Source: Lytechinus variegatus
Taxonomy: Eukaryota; Echinodermata; Echinoidea; Temnopleuroida; Toxopneustidae
DNA length: 64,000 nt
Assembly (NCBI RefSeq): GCF_018143015.1
Contig: NC_054742.1
Coordinates: 55,871,195-55,935,194 of the forward strand
Direction of reading: 5' to 3'
This document shows positions 34,485-48,000 of the stretch, in pieces (position 1 is the stretch's first letter; each line of letters opens with the position of its first letter). A program made the position numbers and the translations under genes. The notes beneath the pieces were generated by a model, which was not told where the DNA came from, did no database searches, and saw nothing but the letters and a program-made list of their open reading frames with translations.

Positions 34485-36044
34485 GGCAGTGTTACTTGAA
34501 ACACAAAGTTTGTGATTTTTATTCTGACTTTTGTTCTGAGTGACAAGAACTGTTGCATCTGATGAGATCGGAGCAAAATAGTCTGTGATTTGTTTCTTGA
34601 AATGCACCCCTGTTCTCTTGCAGTAGTTTGTTTATGATGATGCCAGTCAGTGTTTCCTCTGCCAAAATATTTTCTCTTGTTTGGATGGAATTTGTATTGA
34701 TATTCTCACCTTGATTGTATGTCATTTGTAACATACTGCTTTTCTATTTTGGGGGGAATGATATTCGTCATATTTACTTCTGCTGATTTACTTTAGTCCT
34801 GGAAAAAGTGATAGACATAAGAGCTTGGTTGAGGAAGAGAATGGGCTACAATATATGGCGAGAATGTCTAGTTGCTATTCACCAACAAAGAATGTTTGAC
34901 ATAGTGATGTTTGGGAGCTGAAGAACCTGTATACTAGTTGCGTTTGCATCTAATCCAAGGAGTATCACATGTGTAATAGCTGCTGCAACTTGTGTTTGCA
35001 AAAGTTATGGCAAGATCTTTCTGTAAAGAGAGAAAACAGACTTTTCTTTCCTTTGCATAGCGGGTTCATAAGGGTACATCATTGGCATCTGTTCATCTCA
35101 AGAGACGAGGCACCAGTTGATGGTGTCACATCTTCCAGAATGGGCTGTAGAGTCCCACTCTAAAGTGGCAGTCCCTAGAGAACTTTGTGCAGATGCACAA
35201 GGTCAGCGCTGAATCAGATGCTGAAAAAAAAGATGCTGCCCTCACTCCTCCGTCGAGATGTTGTCTTCGTTAGAATCCATCCGTGTTGAGAGATGATGGT
35301 GGTGTATGAAAGTTGATAATGTCACAACTCCTAGATTGGCAGTCTGTTTAGCTCTTGGTATATACTGTACAATGGAGATTGGCTCTGCTACACTTGCCTT
35401 CCTCCCAGCTCTCTTATCATGCATATACTACTACTTATTTCACTTCATCCTGCAAGGGTGTATTTATTTAGTCTCTGTCCGTCCAATTATATGTGAAAAT
35501 TTGTGTGTTTTTGTACATAATTTACATTGCTATTTCAGCAGAGATCATATCTTGATCTTTAAGATTGTATAATGAATACATTTTTTTTATCATTCTCTTG
35601 AGCATTAATGATATGCAGATGTAGAATTTGAGTGCAATTTTTATACTGTGAACATATTTCAAAGCTTTAGTTTTTACTGATATTTTTGTGGTTTTGTGTA
35701 CGGTATGTGATTTTTTTTTTTTTATACTTTGCTATGTCATTCATGTCTCCACAATCACCTTTCTATGAAACGTAAATTTCAGTGGCAGCCCACTATTCTT
35801 TTCACTCTTTGCAATCCGATGTATATGTGTCATTTCTATAGCTTAGATATCAACTGCATTTGTGTGAAAGCTGCCTTATAGAGGTTCGCAATTATGATGG
35901 TTATATTTCATTCTTTGCTGCTAAAACTGCTGAATGTGGTTTATTTTATTTATGTCACTTAAATCCTGTTTGATAAGTCAATGCAGGTCTCCTAGATTTG
36001 AGTATAAAAAGATATATCGCAAATGAAACAGATACACATAATAA

Positions 36045-36232
36045 TAAATAATGATAATATAGGATATTTATGGCACACATCCACCGTGCTAGGTGCTCAA
36101 GGTGCTCCTATATTACCCCCACTAAGCTAGTCTGCAGATTCCGGTGCGCATAGCTTTTTGAGGAATTACTTCCTGCCAGACCCATTTACCTCACCTAGGT
36201 CGAGTACAGCACAATGGGTAAATTCACATCAC
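36045..36232 (+). repeat. Dispersed repeat, copy 2
   Basis: Matches 32632-32815: GTGCTCCTATATTACCC, CTAAGCTAGTCTGCAGA, CCATTTACCTCACCTAGGTC and GAGTACAGCACAATGG. Confidence 0.6.
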
Positions 36233-36480
36233 AATATTGAATACAATTTTATTATCAAACACATAATGGCATCTGCTTGATAAAGAGAATTTCGATTTTA
36301 CCAATCACTTATTCACTTGCATTTGATCAATGCTTTTTGTTGATACAGATGGACAATTTTGGATACCACACAAAAAATTATATCTCACAACAAAAAATGA
36401 CATAAAGCTTTAGACGGAGACGGTGATACATGACAAATTAAGCAGTAACTTTATATCTGTTTTCATTGTTCAGTATCCTG

Positions 36481-36592
36481 TCCATTGGCAGTGGAGCAGA
36501 GGATTATCTTTTGTGTTTGGGGGATGTAACAATAGCTGTCCCCCCCCCAAACACAGATAATCCTCTGCTCCGCTGCCAATGATCCTGTCTAT
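36481..36592. repeat. Long hairpin, about 45-bp arms
   Basis: The left arm CCATTGGCAGTGGAGCAGAG continues GATTATCTTTTGTGTTTGGG. The right arm is its near-exact inverse (CCCAAACACAGATAATCCTC then TGCTCCGCTGCCAATG). The loop is about 15 bases. It is probably a foldback MITE or an inverted duplication. Confidence 0.8.
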
Positions 36593-36620
36593 AACAGCTT
36601 GGACAGTAATTATTAGACCT

Positions 36621-36832
36621 GGGGGGTGTTTCACAAAGATTTAAGTATGACTTAAGTCGCACTTAAATTCCGACGCGTACTTGATATGCAACGCACAATC
36701 TTATTGATAGATATGTAGTAGTGCGCATCCTCATGACACGATCTGACCAATGCAGTCAATCCTTTCATATCGTACGCAACTCAGTCTTTAAGTGCGACTC
36801 AACTCATACTTAAATCTTTGTGAAACACCCCC
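36621..36832. mobile_element. MITE family B, complete copy
   Basis: 212 bp with ends GGGGGTGTTTCACAAAGATT and its exact inverse AATCTTTGTGAAACACCCCC. The inverted match continues inward through TAAGTATGACTTAAGTCGCA. The near-perfect ends suggest recent activity. Confidence 0.85.
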
Positions 36833-37334
36833 ATATTGTATAGTAGTTTGGTAGGAATGTGGTCTTATGATTTCCCAAATAAATAATTTGTTCACAAGTT
36901 TGCAGATATTAGGTTTATAGAAACCCTTTTTTTCATTTTAAAGTAAATTGCAGACTAAAAAAAATCATGGTGTGCCGTAAATTATGTAAACTCGTCTGTT
37001 TTTGTCTTTCAGCACGTAAGCTGTGTTCATATTATATATTACACATATATTGAAATGTGTGTAAATAATTTTGTAAATACAAAGTTGTATTTGTGGAGAT
37101 ATAATTACAGATGTTTGAAAATGATATTTACCTTCTTTTTTATTTCTTATATTGTCAGTGGTTGGTTTTAAGTGTTAAAATGATGAGCAAAGACTGGTGT
37201 GCTTTTAAGATGGATTGCTTGAAGTTCTTTGAAACTTCAAGGTTTTTCAGCTATAACGTGATATGCTGCAGATCGCAGCCAATTCTCCCTTACTGATGAA
37301 TAGTAAAGTTGAAAGCTTTCCAGAATACCAATAT

Positions 37335-37361
37335 CCCCACCCCCCCCCCCCCCCCCCCCCG
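37335..37361. repeat. Poly-C tract
   Basis: A run of about 25 C broken by one A, a replication- and sequencing-prone site. It gives false Pro-rich open frames. Confidence 0.9.
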
Positions 37362-37649
37362 GTCCCCCTCTCTTCACTTTCTCTAATTTCCCAAATAGAA
37401 ATCAAACATCAAATCTCTAGCAGAAATTCTTTTCACTCACCGAATCCTGATATCAGACAGACAGGATGTAAAGAAAAATGTGCATATTTATTCAAATGAT
37501 GCATGACTTCACAAAATAAATAAAACAGTACAAAGGCTCTTACTAAAATATATATATCCTTCACAACTACATTCCTGTCATTCACATGTACACTGTAAAA
37601 CAATACAAGGAGAATGTTGTAAAATCCTGAACAAATGTTTATTGACATA

Positions 37650-38037
37650 AAAATGTCAATATACATTAGTCGAAGTTAAATTAAGGATGTCCAGGCGCAG
37701 TATTGCAATATCTCCCACAATTACATATCGATAAATACCAGCTTGATTTACAGTCATTCTTCCACAAAGTCATCAATTGGGTAATTTCCGATAGCAGATA
37801 GAAATACAAATTTACGTGGTTTAACCCCTTGCAGCAGACGACAAATTGAACATCGTGTTCAATTGGAATTTCACAAATATAAGGTAAGAAGAACGTATGC
37901 CATCTAGATAAAAAATGTCAATATACATTAGTCGAAGTTAAATTAAGGATGTCCAGGCGCAGTATTGCAATATCTCCCACAATTACATATCGATAAATAC
38001 CAGCTTGATTTACAGTCATTCTTCCACAAAGTCATCA
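37650..38037. repeat. Direct duplication of about 120 bp around a 134-bp insert
   Basis: AAATGTCAATATACATTAGT through to CACAAAGTCATCA occurs at about 37650-37770 and again at about 37914-38036 with almost no difference. Between them lies a segment starting GGTAATTTCCGATAGCAGAT and ending GTATGCCATCTAGAT, which occurs again nearly unchanged at about 40807-40940. It lies in non-coding DNA downstream of RAD52. Confidence 0.85.
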
Positions 38038-38966
38038 CTTTCAAGTCAATTGAAAAATTCTGATTATTTAAAAACACTGTCTTAATCCAGTCAGTATACA
38101 AAATGTTTACTCTAGAATTTGTAATATCAAGCAAGAATGTTGCCCAGTGTACATGTATATATACTTCTGTAATTCAATTAACTGCCTACAGTATAGTGTG
38201 GAAGCTATTTTTCAAACCAGATAAGGCAAAATGTGTGCTAATTACACTTCTAAGTCTAATTTCTTCTGCGTCAACAGGTGGGTGTTCCCAAGAGACTTGG
38301 GTATTTGTCACAGTCGTGTGAACTACTTCAAAAAACCTTCAAAAAGACACTTGCTTAATTATTAACCATGAATGCCAGTTTTGGTAACACTCAAAATGAG
38401 TTCGAACAGAAACCAATAGAAACATCAAGTGATTGTATGTGCCAAATGACTCTGGAAGAAAAATTTGTACAAGGTATGTGCTGAGAAATAAATGAAATAA
38501 GCATGGCACTTCATAAAATTATTCCAAGCAATATTAATACACTGTCCCATGTGTGCTTTTCTGTGTAAGTAAATCTTCAGTTACTGGTTTTTCAGCTAAG
38601 ATTTCAAGATTTCACACAGTTAAGTTGATATAAATGTATCAGATCTAGAGCTATGATAATATGGTGACAATTAACTTTGATATCAAAGGCTTTCTCATGA
38701 AATAATCATTTGCTGCAACTAAATTCTTTTACCTTTAAGTGACCGAGCTATACATACTGATCGTGCTTATGCGGAAACATGAAAATGTGCATTGAGTGAC
38801 ATCTTAAATACACGTATACACCCTCTGATGATTCAGATGATGTTGAAATTCACATTTAGTATACCAGGTAAACTTGAAAGCATTCCATGTACATGTTATT
38901 TCAGGTTAAACATGAATATACAACTGTTACAGTGCCTAAGAAAATGCTGTCATTTGTATTGAATTC

Positions 38967-39127
38967 CTGGGGCCTTTCATGAAAGAACTTGTCAGACGTT
39001 TTATCCGACAAGTCCCATTTTATCCGACAGTTACCATAGGAACGGTGCCTCTCAGCCAATCAAAATCATGGAAAGTTGTCAGATCTGACAACTTGTCGGA
39101 TGAAAATATTGATGAAACGCCCCCCAG
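38967..39127 (+). mobile_element. MITE family A, complete copy
   Basis: CTGGGGCCTTTCATGAAAGA at the left, GATGAAACGCCCCCCAG at the right, inverted. The interior is close to the 28627 copy, including CTCAGCCAATCAAAATCATG. Confidence 0.8.
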
Positions 39128-40237
39128 TGCACCATCTTTAAATGCTATTCAATTGTCATTAGTCAAAATTTCATTCAGGATGCATGAATAACAGTATTTT
39201 TTTTGGTGGGGAGTGGTCTGGAGTTGCAAAGGTCATAAGACAAAGATTTCAAACACAACCAATAAAGCTTTTCAGTAATTTCTTACTATCTTAATAAATA
39301 ATAAAAAATCAGACACACATCAATACTGCAAACACAAAGTTAATAAATAAGACCTCTGTCAAGACTATCACTATAAAATATAAGCTTTGCATCACATATA
39401 TTTCTCACATTCATTAAAATTCAAACTACTTTGGCTTAACTGTTTGATATTTATGCCAAGTGAATCCTGTAAGGTGACAGTGTATTATACAAATACTGAA
39501 TTATATAGTTATTAGTGTTTCATCTTTTCCTTGTACCACCACAATTACAAACATTATCATGCCAGTGGAAGATCTACACACAAGACTTGGTAGTATTAAG
39601 GTGCAACAACTTTCAGGGGAATTCTATGTCACAGAAGCTTCACAATCCCAACATGATTTGAAAAGGAATCTCCTTAAATATTGTATCTAGTGCTTCTGTC
39701 ATTAAAAGGGCTTTATACATCTTGTACATTATTATTCATTATCTTTAATATACATGTACATGGGGTACAGTTGCAAAAAACATACCACTGATGGAAAATA
39801 TATGCCAATCAATTAATGTACATATTTTGTTACAAGGCCCAAGTTGGACCTCGATGACATCAATATCTTTAGCTCATGCATGCTTGTGTATTAAATAAGC
39901 CAATGACAATAATGCAATGTACAATGTATGTATTTACTAAGCTCTCATATCCACTCCACAAGTGCTCGAAGTATATTCAATTACCGTTATCGCCCTGGCG
40001 CTAAGCCAGCCATCCCCTCAGTACCCAAGCATTGCACAAGGAATAAACATTTCTGTACAACATCCGTTTTCCACACTTAGATCAAGTGCTAGTCTGCAGG
40101 CGCAGACCCTTTATTTTCGCATTGTGAGTAATGCAGAGTCTGAGGTAGTGACACTAGATTCACTCATGTACTGTGGCTGCTAGGTTGGGGGTCTGTGCTC
40201 GTAGACTAGTCAAGTTGAATTTTCTTGTGAAGGGGAA

Positions 40238-41185
40238 ATAAACACCTATAGTAAATAGTGGTAGTAAAATACGAGCTGTGATTGGCTGGATTTGTACCAC
40301 GTGACCTCCCTTCAAAAAGTTATATTGTACATATGTACAATATAACTTTCGATTTTTGGATGGCAAAATCCATGATGGGGGGCTTAGATTGAGGGATCTA
40401 TTTACTATAATAAATAGTGAACGTTCTATCATACAATATTACTGGACTATATGAACTCGAAATATAAAATTATCCCTCGTGCAAGCCTATTTCACCTCGG
40501 CCTTCGGCCTCGGAGAAATAAACCTGCACTCGGGATAATTTTATATTTGTCGTACATATAATCCAGTATATTGTACAACAGATTGTACACTATTTATATA
40601 ATAGTAAATAGTGGTAGTAAAATACGAGCTGTGATTGGCTGGATTGGTACCACGTGACCTCCCTTCAAAAAGTTATATTGTACATATGTACAATATAACT
40701 TTCGATTTTTGGATGGCAAAACCCGTGTTAAATGAATGGGGAGAATATCGATTAATTTGTTTTCAATCGATATATTTGTATATCGATTTCCCAAAGTAGC
40801 ATTTTTATAATTTCCGATAGCAGATAGAAATACAAATTTACGTGGTTTAACCCCTTGCAGCAGACGACAAATTGAACATCGTGTTCAATTGGAATTTCAC
40901 AAATATAAGGTAAGAAGAACGTATGCCATCTAGATCTAGACTATGGTAAAATCCATGATGGGGGGCTTAGATTGAGGGATCTATTTACTATAATAAATAG
41001 TGAACTTCTATCATACAATATTACTGGACTATATGAACTCCAATATAAAATTATCCCTCGTGCAAGCCTATTTCACCTCGGCCTTCGGCCTCGGAGAAAT
41101 AAACCTGCACTCGGGATAATTTTATATTTGTCGTACATATAATCCAGTATATTGTACAATAGATTGTACACTATTTATATAATAG
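40238..41185. repeat. Tandem duplication of about 360 bp, second copy split by about 220-bp insert
   Basis: Unit 1 (about 40238-40597) runs ATAGTAAATAGTGGTAGTAA to ACTATTTATATAATAG. Unit 2 starts at about 40603, breaks at about 40723 and resumes at about 40946 to about 41185, nearly identical. The unit holds two palindromes, TTATATTGTACATATGTACA and an arm pair around CCTCGGCCTTCGGCCTCGG. The insert in unit 2 contains the 134-bp segment also found at 37775-37910, plus CAATCGATATATTTGTATAT. Confidence 0.85.
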
Positions 41186-42096
41186 GTGGAAATCAAAACC
41201 AATGGCTAGTCTGCAAGGCACAAACCCTGGTTTTTGCAATTCTGCATTATGCAAAGTCTGAAGTAGCGAGACTAGTTTCAGTGAGACTGTGTCTGGCTCT
41301 AGCAAGGACACAGACAAGAAGAGTTTGGAGTCTAGTCTTCACTCTAGAAATGGTTTTGGTTCAAGTGCCAAATATGAGTCTCTGCTTGCAGACTTACCCA
41401 TGACCACTTGATTGAAGGCAAGAGTCTAAACACCAGACCATGACACTTACACATGAAAGATTAAAGTGATCACATCAAAATGAGTAAATCTTTGGAAATA
41501 TGCCAATTAAGCATCATGTACATATGATTATGACTCCTTTTAGTCCAACAACACTCCACTTTTGAAAAAATAACTCTGGATCTATATATGTGCTTGGCAA
41601 TACCAGTGCTGGCAAATGTTCTTGATTTTATACTGTCATGGTTTGTCAAGCAATCTGCATGCACTCAAACAGATGGGGAAATCACAAACATTGCACAATA
41701 AGTCAGTCTACCAATGTCACCTTTTCCTATGGAAAAATATTCTTAAAAAGGTAGAGGAAATCAATAATTATTAATCAATACCATTATTTACATATAGGAA
41801 TGGTTTCATAAAATTTGTCTTAATAACAAATTTTCAAACGGTCTGAAGTTATTGACATTCAATTTGATTGACTGATAATAAGCTTGTTATAAAAACTGTT
41901 CATTATAGCAAGTCCTTGGAAGTAGGACCCTGATAAGCACTTATGTATAATGTCTTTTGTCTGGAAACCAATCTTCGGTATAATGAGGTAAGAATAAAAT
42001 CATGTTCATGTCATTATGGAATGTTGTGCATAAATATAAGTGTAATTTCAACTTTGATCAACACTTTCCCTTGCTGAAGTATGGTGTAGTTTCTCC

Positions 42097-45000
42097 TTAC
42101 ATGGTATCCATTTTTCTTCTTTTCATTGCTGCAGCTCCACCATCTAAAAGTATAAAGGAAATAAAGGTAAATTAAGAATGAAATGAAGATATATTTATCC
42201 TCATTAAAATGGATACAACCCACTTGAATTAGTATACAAATATTTCATTGCTGTATTGTTAATTGGATAACTTAAATACTTTTTGAATCATATTAAATAT
42301 TTCAATGATTTCATACTGGGTGGGTAATTTAATGAGAGTTAATTCATGAATGCTCTGAAATTTTCACTATCGTAAATAAACATTCAAAATTCTTGCCAGG
42401 TTCTCATTCTGGGTTTTGGCACAAAACTCCAGATGTCGCTGTGTTGCCAAGTACACTTAATAGATTTTAGCAGTAGTTATATAACTTTCCCAAGAGATTA
42501 TATTTTTCCCAAAGGGGAAAATATAGCTACAGAATGGAGTTGACCAGGCAATATTGTTATCTTTCATAATCTAAATAGAGTCTTTGATCCATCTACACGA
42601 CAATAGAACACAGTTTGTGCGTGCTTCATTTCACTCATGCACACACACTAGCACGTAAATCAAGTAAACTACCCAAGTACGTAGCTCATAAGCAGTGGAT
42701 GATGTCACTTTGATGAAATAACACTACCGTACAACACAGTTATATTCAATGAGGTGACATCAAAACTTAAACATAACAATTGCGATCCTTAAAAATTATG
42801 AAGTGATGGTGTTTTGATCCATCACTGATTTGAATCTACCTCTGTAATATAGGAATTCACTTACCTCCACCGTACTGCCTGTTGCCTCCGGACCTGGTAA
42901 CCACCCGTCCCCCAGAGGCGTTCTCTTTTCCTAGACCGCCTCCACCCCCGAGGTTGTGGTGCTGCTGCTGCGGGGGAATACCCTTAGAATGTTGGGGAAT
43001 CCCCTTGGAATGCTGGAAGACACCATGGCCTTTTTGCTGACCCGGTCCAAGGCCACACCCCCTCCCTGGTCCAGTGGGTTGCTGCTGGATGGTGGTGGTG
43101 CTGGAGCTGTTGGCGTTGGTCTGTCCCACCGGGATGGCTTCGGCAGCATCGAGGAAGCACTGGGAGGCCCAGAAGTCTGGATCATCTAAGGACGTTACAG
43201 AGCAAAATAGATTAAGTGGGTGGGATTGATATCTAATCCACTTTTTTGGTAAAACCTGTTAATAACCTGTGTCATAAAATCAATAAGATCAATCAGTTTC
43301 ATTCAATAGAAATATTCTTAACTTTAACAAGTTGCATTCATTTACATTTAAATTGAACATGAAAACTATAATACTGATAAAATGGTCCATTCCCCCCCCT
43401 GCAATTTTTGTTAAAATGAATGAATAAAATGACTGAATTAATTAATTGATAAAGTAATATTGATAAATACATACTTTAAATCTTAAATATTTTTATGAAA
43501 AATAATAACGAAATCAATTCAACAGATATACTTTTATTTTCTTCATTTCCTCATTTCAACATTTTCATTTGAAAAGTCCGCAAAAAGGTGACATTGAAGC
43601 AGGTTATAGTCTGCAAAGTGCCATTCTGAATGCTACGTGTATATTTCATCTCTTTTAATTTGCTCTTCATCTACTATATGTATGCACATTATTACCTTCG
43701 GCTAATAAATTCTCATCATCACCCAACAGTTGGGCAGCAGCAGCCGAAGCAGAGGCACTTGTAACGGTTCCCGTAACAGGTGTTGTAGTGGTGGTGGTGG
43801 TTGTGGAAGAAGACTGGCCTCCAAGAATCACTGTGTCAAGTGGGGTTGATGTGGCAAGAGGGAATGGCATGTCTGGAAAAATAGAGACACATGTATCCAA
43901 AATTTGTGGTGATTTCTTTTCATTTGATTGCTAAGAAAGCATGAATACTTGTAAGTAAAACAGAGTAAGTTTTTATCTACTTGAGTTTTGATCAATAAAC
44001 AATGAGCCTGAATGAAACACTCATATCAGCTAATCTTAGTGTGCTGGGTGGGGGTCAATTTGCCCCCCCCCCACTATCATAATTTTACAATAACTACAGA
44101 ACTGCAGCAGGTGTGAAATTGTTTCATCAGTTTTGCCTTTCAAGTCTTGCACATCCTTTGGTACCATGTTTAAAAAAATGCATGACAAAGGGTCACTCAT
44201 CAGCTAATTTTTATTTTTACTCAATGTTGTATGAAAATTATCACATTTACATAACAGCAATGCACGAGCTTAATGAAATCATTGCCTATTTAAGATCTCC
44301 ATTGGTATGACAATTTTTTTTAAAAATACAAACATCTATTTGTTTTCTTTAAACATATCTGTTTATCTGCAACCTTTAATGCAGATTAAAAAGGAGTAAT
44401 ACAAAAATATTGAAGGTCTTACCATCGATTTCTAGGATGGGTGCAACATCCTTCTCACTTTGCTGCATGACATTTTTTGAAGTTCCCTGGGTAATTGGAA
44501 TATATACATGAAATTATGAACAGTGCATTACCTTAGTACAAAAAACAACACAAGGTGGAAAGAGAGATGATGACAGAAAGAAAATAGAGATATCATATAT
44601 GAAGCAATATTGTCTGTTACTTATTTAATCCATCAATGTTTTTTCTTTTAAGAAATATATCCATTCTGTTTTATAAATTATTAATCAGTTAAATAAGCGC
44701 ATCTCTGCTTATGATGACAGTTCTCTTGAAAATTTTGAATATTATAATAATTTGGTAATATACAATTTATTTTTTAAATTTTATATATTTTTGGTCTGCT
44801 TTATCTATGATTCATGCCAATAAAAGTATTAATCGTATTAAGTTTGTTATGTTATAAAAAACATATATGAATGATAAGAATGCAGTATAAAATCAAATCA
44901 AATATACTTGAGATTAGCAAATGAAAATACTAATCATAGCAGGGCCCACTGGGAGAACAGTTTTTGGAACTGAAGTGGCTACCCTGGGTAAATATATCGT

Positions 45001-48000
45001 TATTATCATGTTGCCAGGTGATATATAAAATATTCAAGCTAACAGACATGGATATTAATCTAATGTGAGTTGCATGAAAATTTAACATTTTGATCACATA
45101 AAAAACTGGGAAGTCCTGAATAAAAAATCAGCTGAAACAAAGCCCTGAAACGTGCCAAGTGACTGTTTTTTCTTCTTTGCTTCTTTATAATAACAAAATT
45201 TGTGATCTCAATCATACCTAAACAACTATAATATTCACTATTATTATTTCATTTTGAACACATTTTTCCCTGTAAACGTACTATGGATGTCTGTTGGCCC
45301 TGCTGCTGTTTGCGTTTCATCTGCTCCCTGAATTCTTGTTGCTTCTGTTGTTGTCTCAGCTTTCTAAGTCTCAGCTGGTCATCTGTATTGGAGCCACCTG
45401 TCTCTGGAGCGGACTTCCTGTGATGGAAAAATGAAAATGATAAAAATATAAAGGCAACTTTGTCGAAGTTGGATCTCTTCAACTACCTGTAAACAGTATA
45501 TGCATGGATGATACATGTCCTTAACCCAAATACTGTACAATTAGAATCATTGTAAGATGCTTTTTAAGAGAAGGATTTAAACAGAATAATAAAATAGATT
45601 TACATGGTGAAAAAAAAGTTGTATTCTGTATGGAGATGATATGTTTAACTATTTGAGCATGCAACTTCTCTAGACATGTATCACTCCAGAAATTTGCAAA
45701 AACTTTTTTTTCTTAAATTAATGAATATAAAAGATTTAATTTTCAAGGGTTCCATGATTTTCATTTAGTCACAACAAATGAAGGCATTGATTTAGAAGTG
45801 AAGAAAATTTTCATGTATACAATGAATTGGATTATTTTTCATATGGTTAGTACCAGTATTGCACATTCCATCTTCAATTGAAACCTAATATTGAAGAAAA
45901 CCATCTTACTTGTCATTCATAATGACATCAGTCAGCACGCACATTGGAGAGGCATCCACCGACTGCTGCAAGTTGGCCTTTCTCCCGTCGTGTTTAGGGG
46001 TCTCCATGCCTCCAGCTGCCCCCACTCCCGGGCTTCCTGCCTGGTTACCAGCCTTCCGACTCATCACTGATGAACTAGGGGGATTCCCCAGACCTGTAGG
46101 GGGAATCCCTGCACCGGAAGGGGTCCTGTTCACACTGCCACCACCGAGATTATCAGCACTCGATGGACTCACCAATGTGGAAACGGGCCTTGAGGTTCTC
46201 GATTGCTGATGGACGGGCATGGGAGGGGTGAACTGACCACCGCTTGCGCCACCTTGGGCACAGAGCGTGTGATTTGATGGTGAAGAGTCGGTGGGTTGTT
46301 TGTAGCGTGCCTTCAGTACATTGCTGTCTATGTCTGTCCTCTTCATTGTCACAATGTCGTGAAGCGTTTCTTGCTAAATGAATGAAAAGAAAATAATGAT
46401 ATTGATAGTAAGAATGACAATTTGCTTTTTTTTCAATCAACCCTATCTTCAAATCTTTGTTCACAATTTATCTCAAGTGGAGCAATGAAAACATATACAC
46501 ACATACACGTACATCTACTCAAATGAGACACTTTTCTTGATTACTTAGAAATTTGTTATCATTTTTTAAAGAAAAATCATACTTTTGTATTCTAACTGCA
46601 AAATTATATGAACTATATATTTTTTTTTAAGGGTTAATGTTTGGCAGGTCTGCCTGACATGTACAATGATCTAGGTCATTCGATCTTGGCTTACCCATAT
46701 TCTCCACTCCCTGGGGAGCATTCCATTAAGAGTTTCCAAAACTCTTATTGCTTGACATAATACACATTTTACAATTTACCCTGGATGATGCGTGGCAAGT
46801 ATAGATTGATCATGCCTTGGCTAAGGATGCTAGGCTGTGATGGGATTTGAACTCACGACCCTTTGGATTCAAGGCAAGAGTCGGAACCACAACAGTAGGG
46901 GAAGGCGGGGTAAGTTGTGACAGTTTTTGCTTTTTGCATGTTAGAATTGATATGATTAATAATCTTGTCGAAATAAGTACCTTGCCTTGAAATTTAATTC
47001 TTCTGAAATATTTTCCACCTATACATAACTTTCTACCCCCACACTGAAAGTCATTGTGACCTTTGAAAAAAACGATGTCAAATGGCTCAACTTGCCCCAT
47101 ATATGGGGTAAGTTTGAGCCGCCTTCTGGGGTAAGTTGAGCCACAAAAACTATGTACAAAATGTATGAGGGGAGAACCAGCACGTCAATTTTTTGTTTAA
47201 AGTCTTTTCACTTGCTAATTCTCTATATACTAGTATCCTTTGAAAGGAAAAGAGCAATCATGTAAATTTGCTCCTTTCAGCCAGCATTTCAATCGATTTT
47301 TATGGTTTGTTTGTTTTTTAAGATACATTACCATAGGAATTACCATGGCTCAACTTGCCCCATGCTGTTTGGCTCAACTTACCCCAGTCCGAACTTAGTG
47401 CGATAATTTTATATCCACACATTTATTATGCATCCATCATATAAAAGACTATGACAAGAATGAAGATCCATACCTGGACTAATAATGTTGTTATCATGTC
47501 TTTATTATATTTAAAGACGTGTGTGTTCATAAAGCACTTATCTATTTCACACACTTTTTTACTTTTTTGGCTGAAATTCGTATTTTTCCCTCTAAAAAAC
47601 TACTTTTTGTTTCAAAGTTGAAAACAATGTGGTGGGGTTGGGGTTATGCTATGGGTCATCAATATATGACACCACCACAATGTCTGACTCATTCATTATT
47701 GGCCTGGGGCTGGTGGCTCAACTTGCCCCTATGCTCAACTTACCCCGCCTTCCCCTATGCTTCTATTTACATGTATCATCAGATTCAAATCCTGATTTCA
47801 CACTGAAAATGTATTTAGTTCATTTCATCAACTTTTCCCAGAAAAGAATGCTAATTTACACTCCACATACAGGTTGCTAAGAGACTCCATGTAAGAGATT
47901 CCTTTGCCATCATGAATGACTTGAGATAATTTACATATCTATTGTGTTGTGTCTAGGGTAGTGAACTTGTAAAGGTCCTTTATAGTGAGCTCAGTGAGCC

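Larger units (their letters stand above)
34310..37334. other. BBS2 3' UTR and intergenic DNA, repeat-rich
   Basis: No coding exon is recognisable. AATAAA candidates for BBS2 occur near 36047 and 36880, but there is no basis to choose. A longer non-repeat stretch at 34500-36000 could be 3' UTR. It contains MITEs at 34344 and 36621, a dispersed repeat at 36045 and a hairpin at 36481, listed separately. Confidence 0.4.
38038..42096. other. RAD52 3' flank and intergenic DNA
   Basis: No coding exon is recognised. It should hold the RAD52 3' UTR (minus strand), but no poly(A) signal can be chosen. It contains MITE A at 38967 and the tandem duplication at 40238-41185. There are also diverged segments around 40088-40170 and 41200-41285 that resemble each other (AGTCTGCA, GCAAAGTCTGAAGTAG) and a stretch near 59500-59720. 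Confidence 0.4.

Noticed and set aside
37263-37499. Pro-rich open frame
   Set aside because: Caused by the poly-C run at 37335-37361.
42956-43189. Plus-strand open frame opposite RAD52 exon 11, and a similar one at 45910-46209 opposite exon 7
   Set aside because: Antisense shadows of GC-rich coding exons; the minus-strand exons fit RAD52 in phase.
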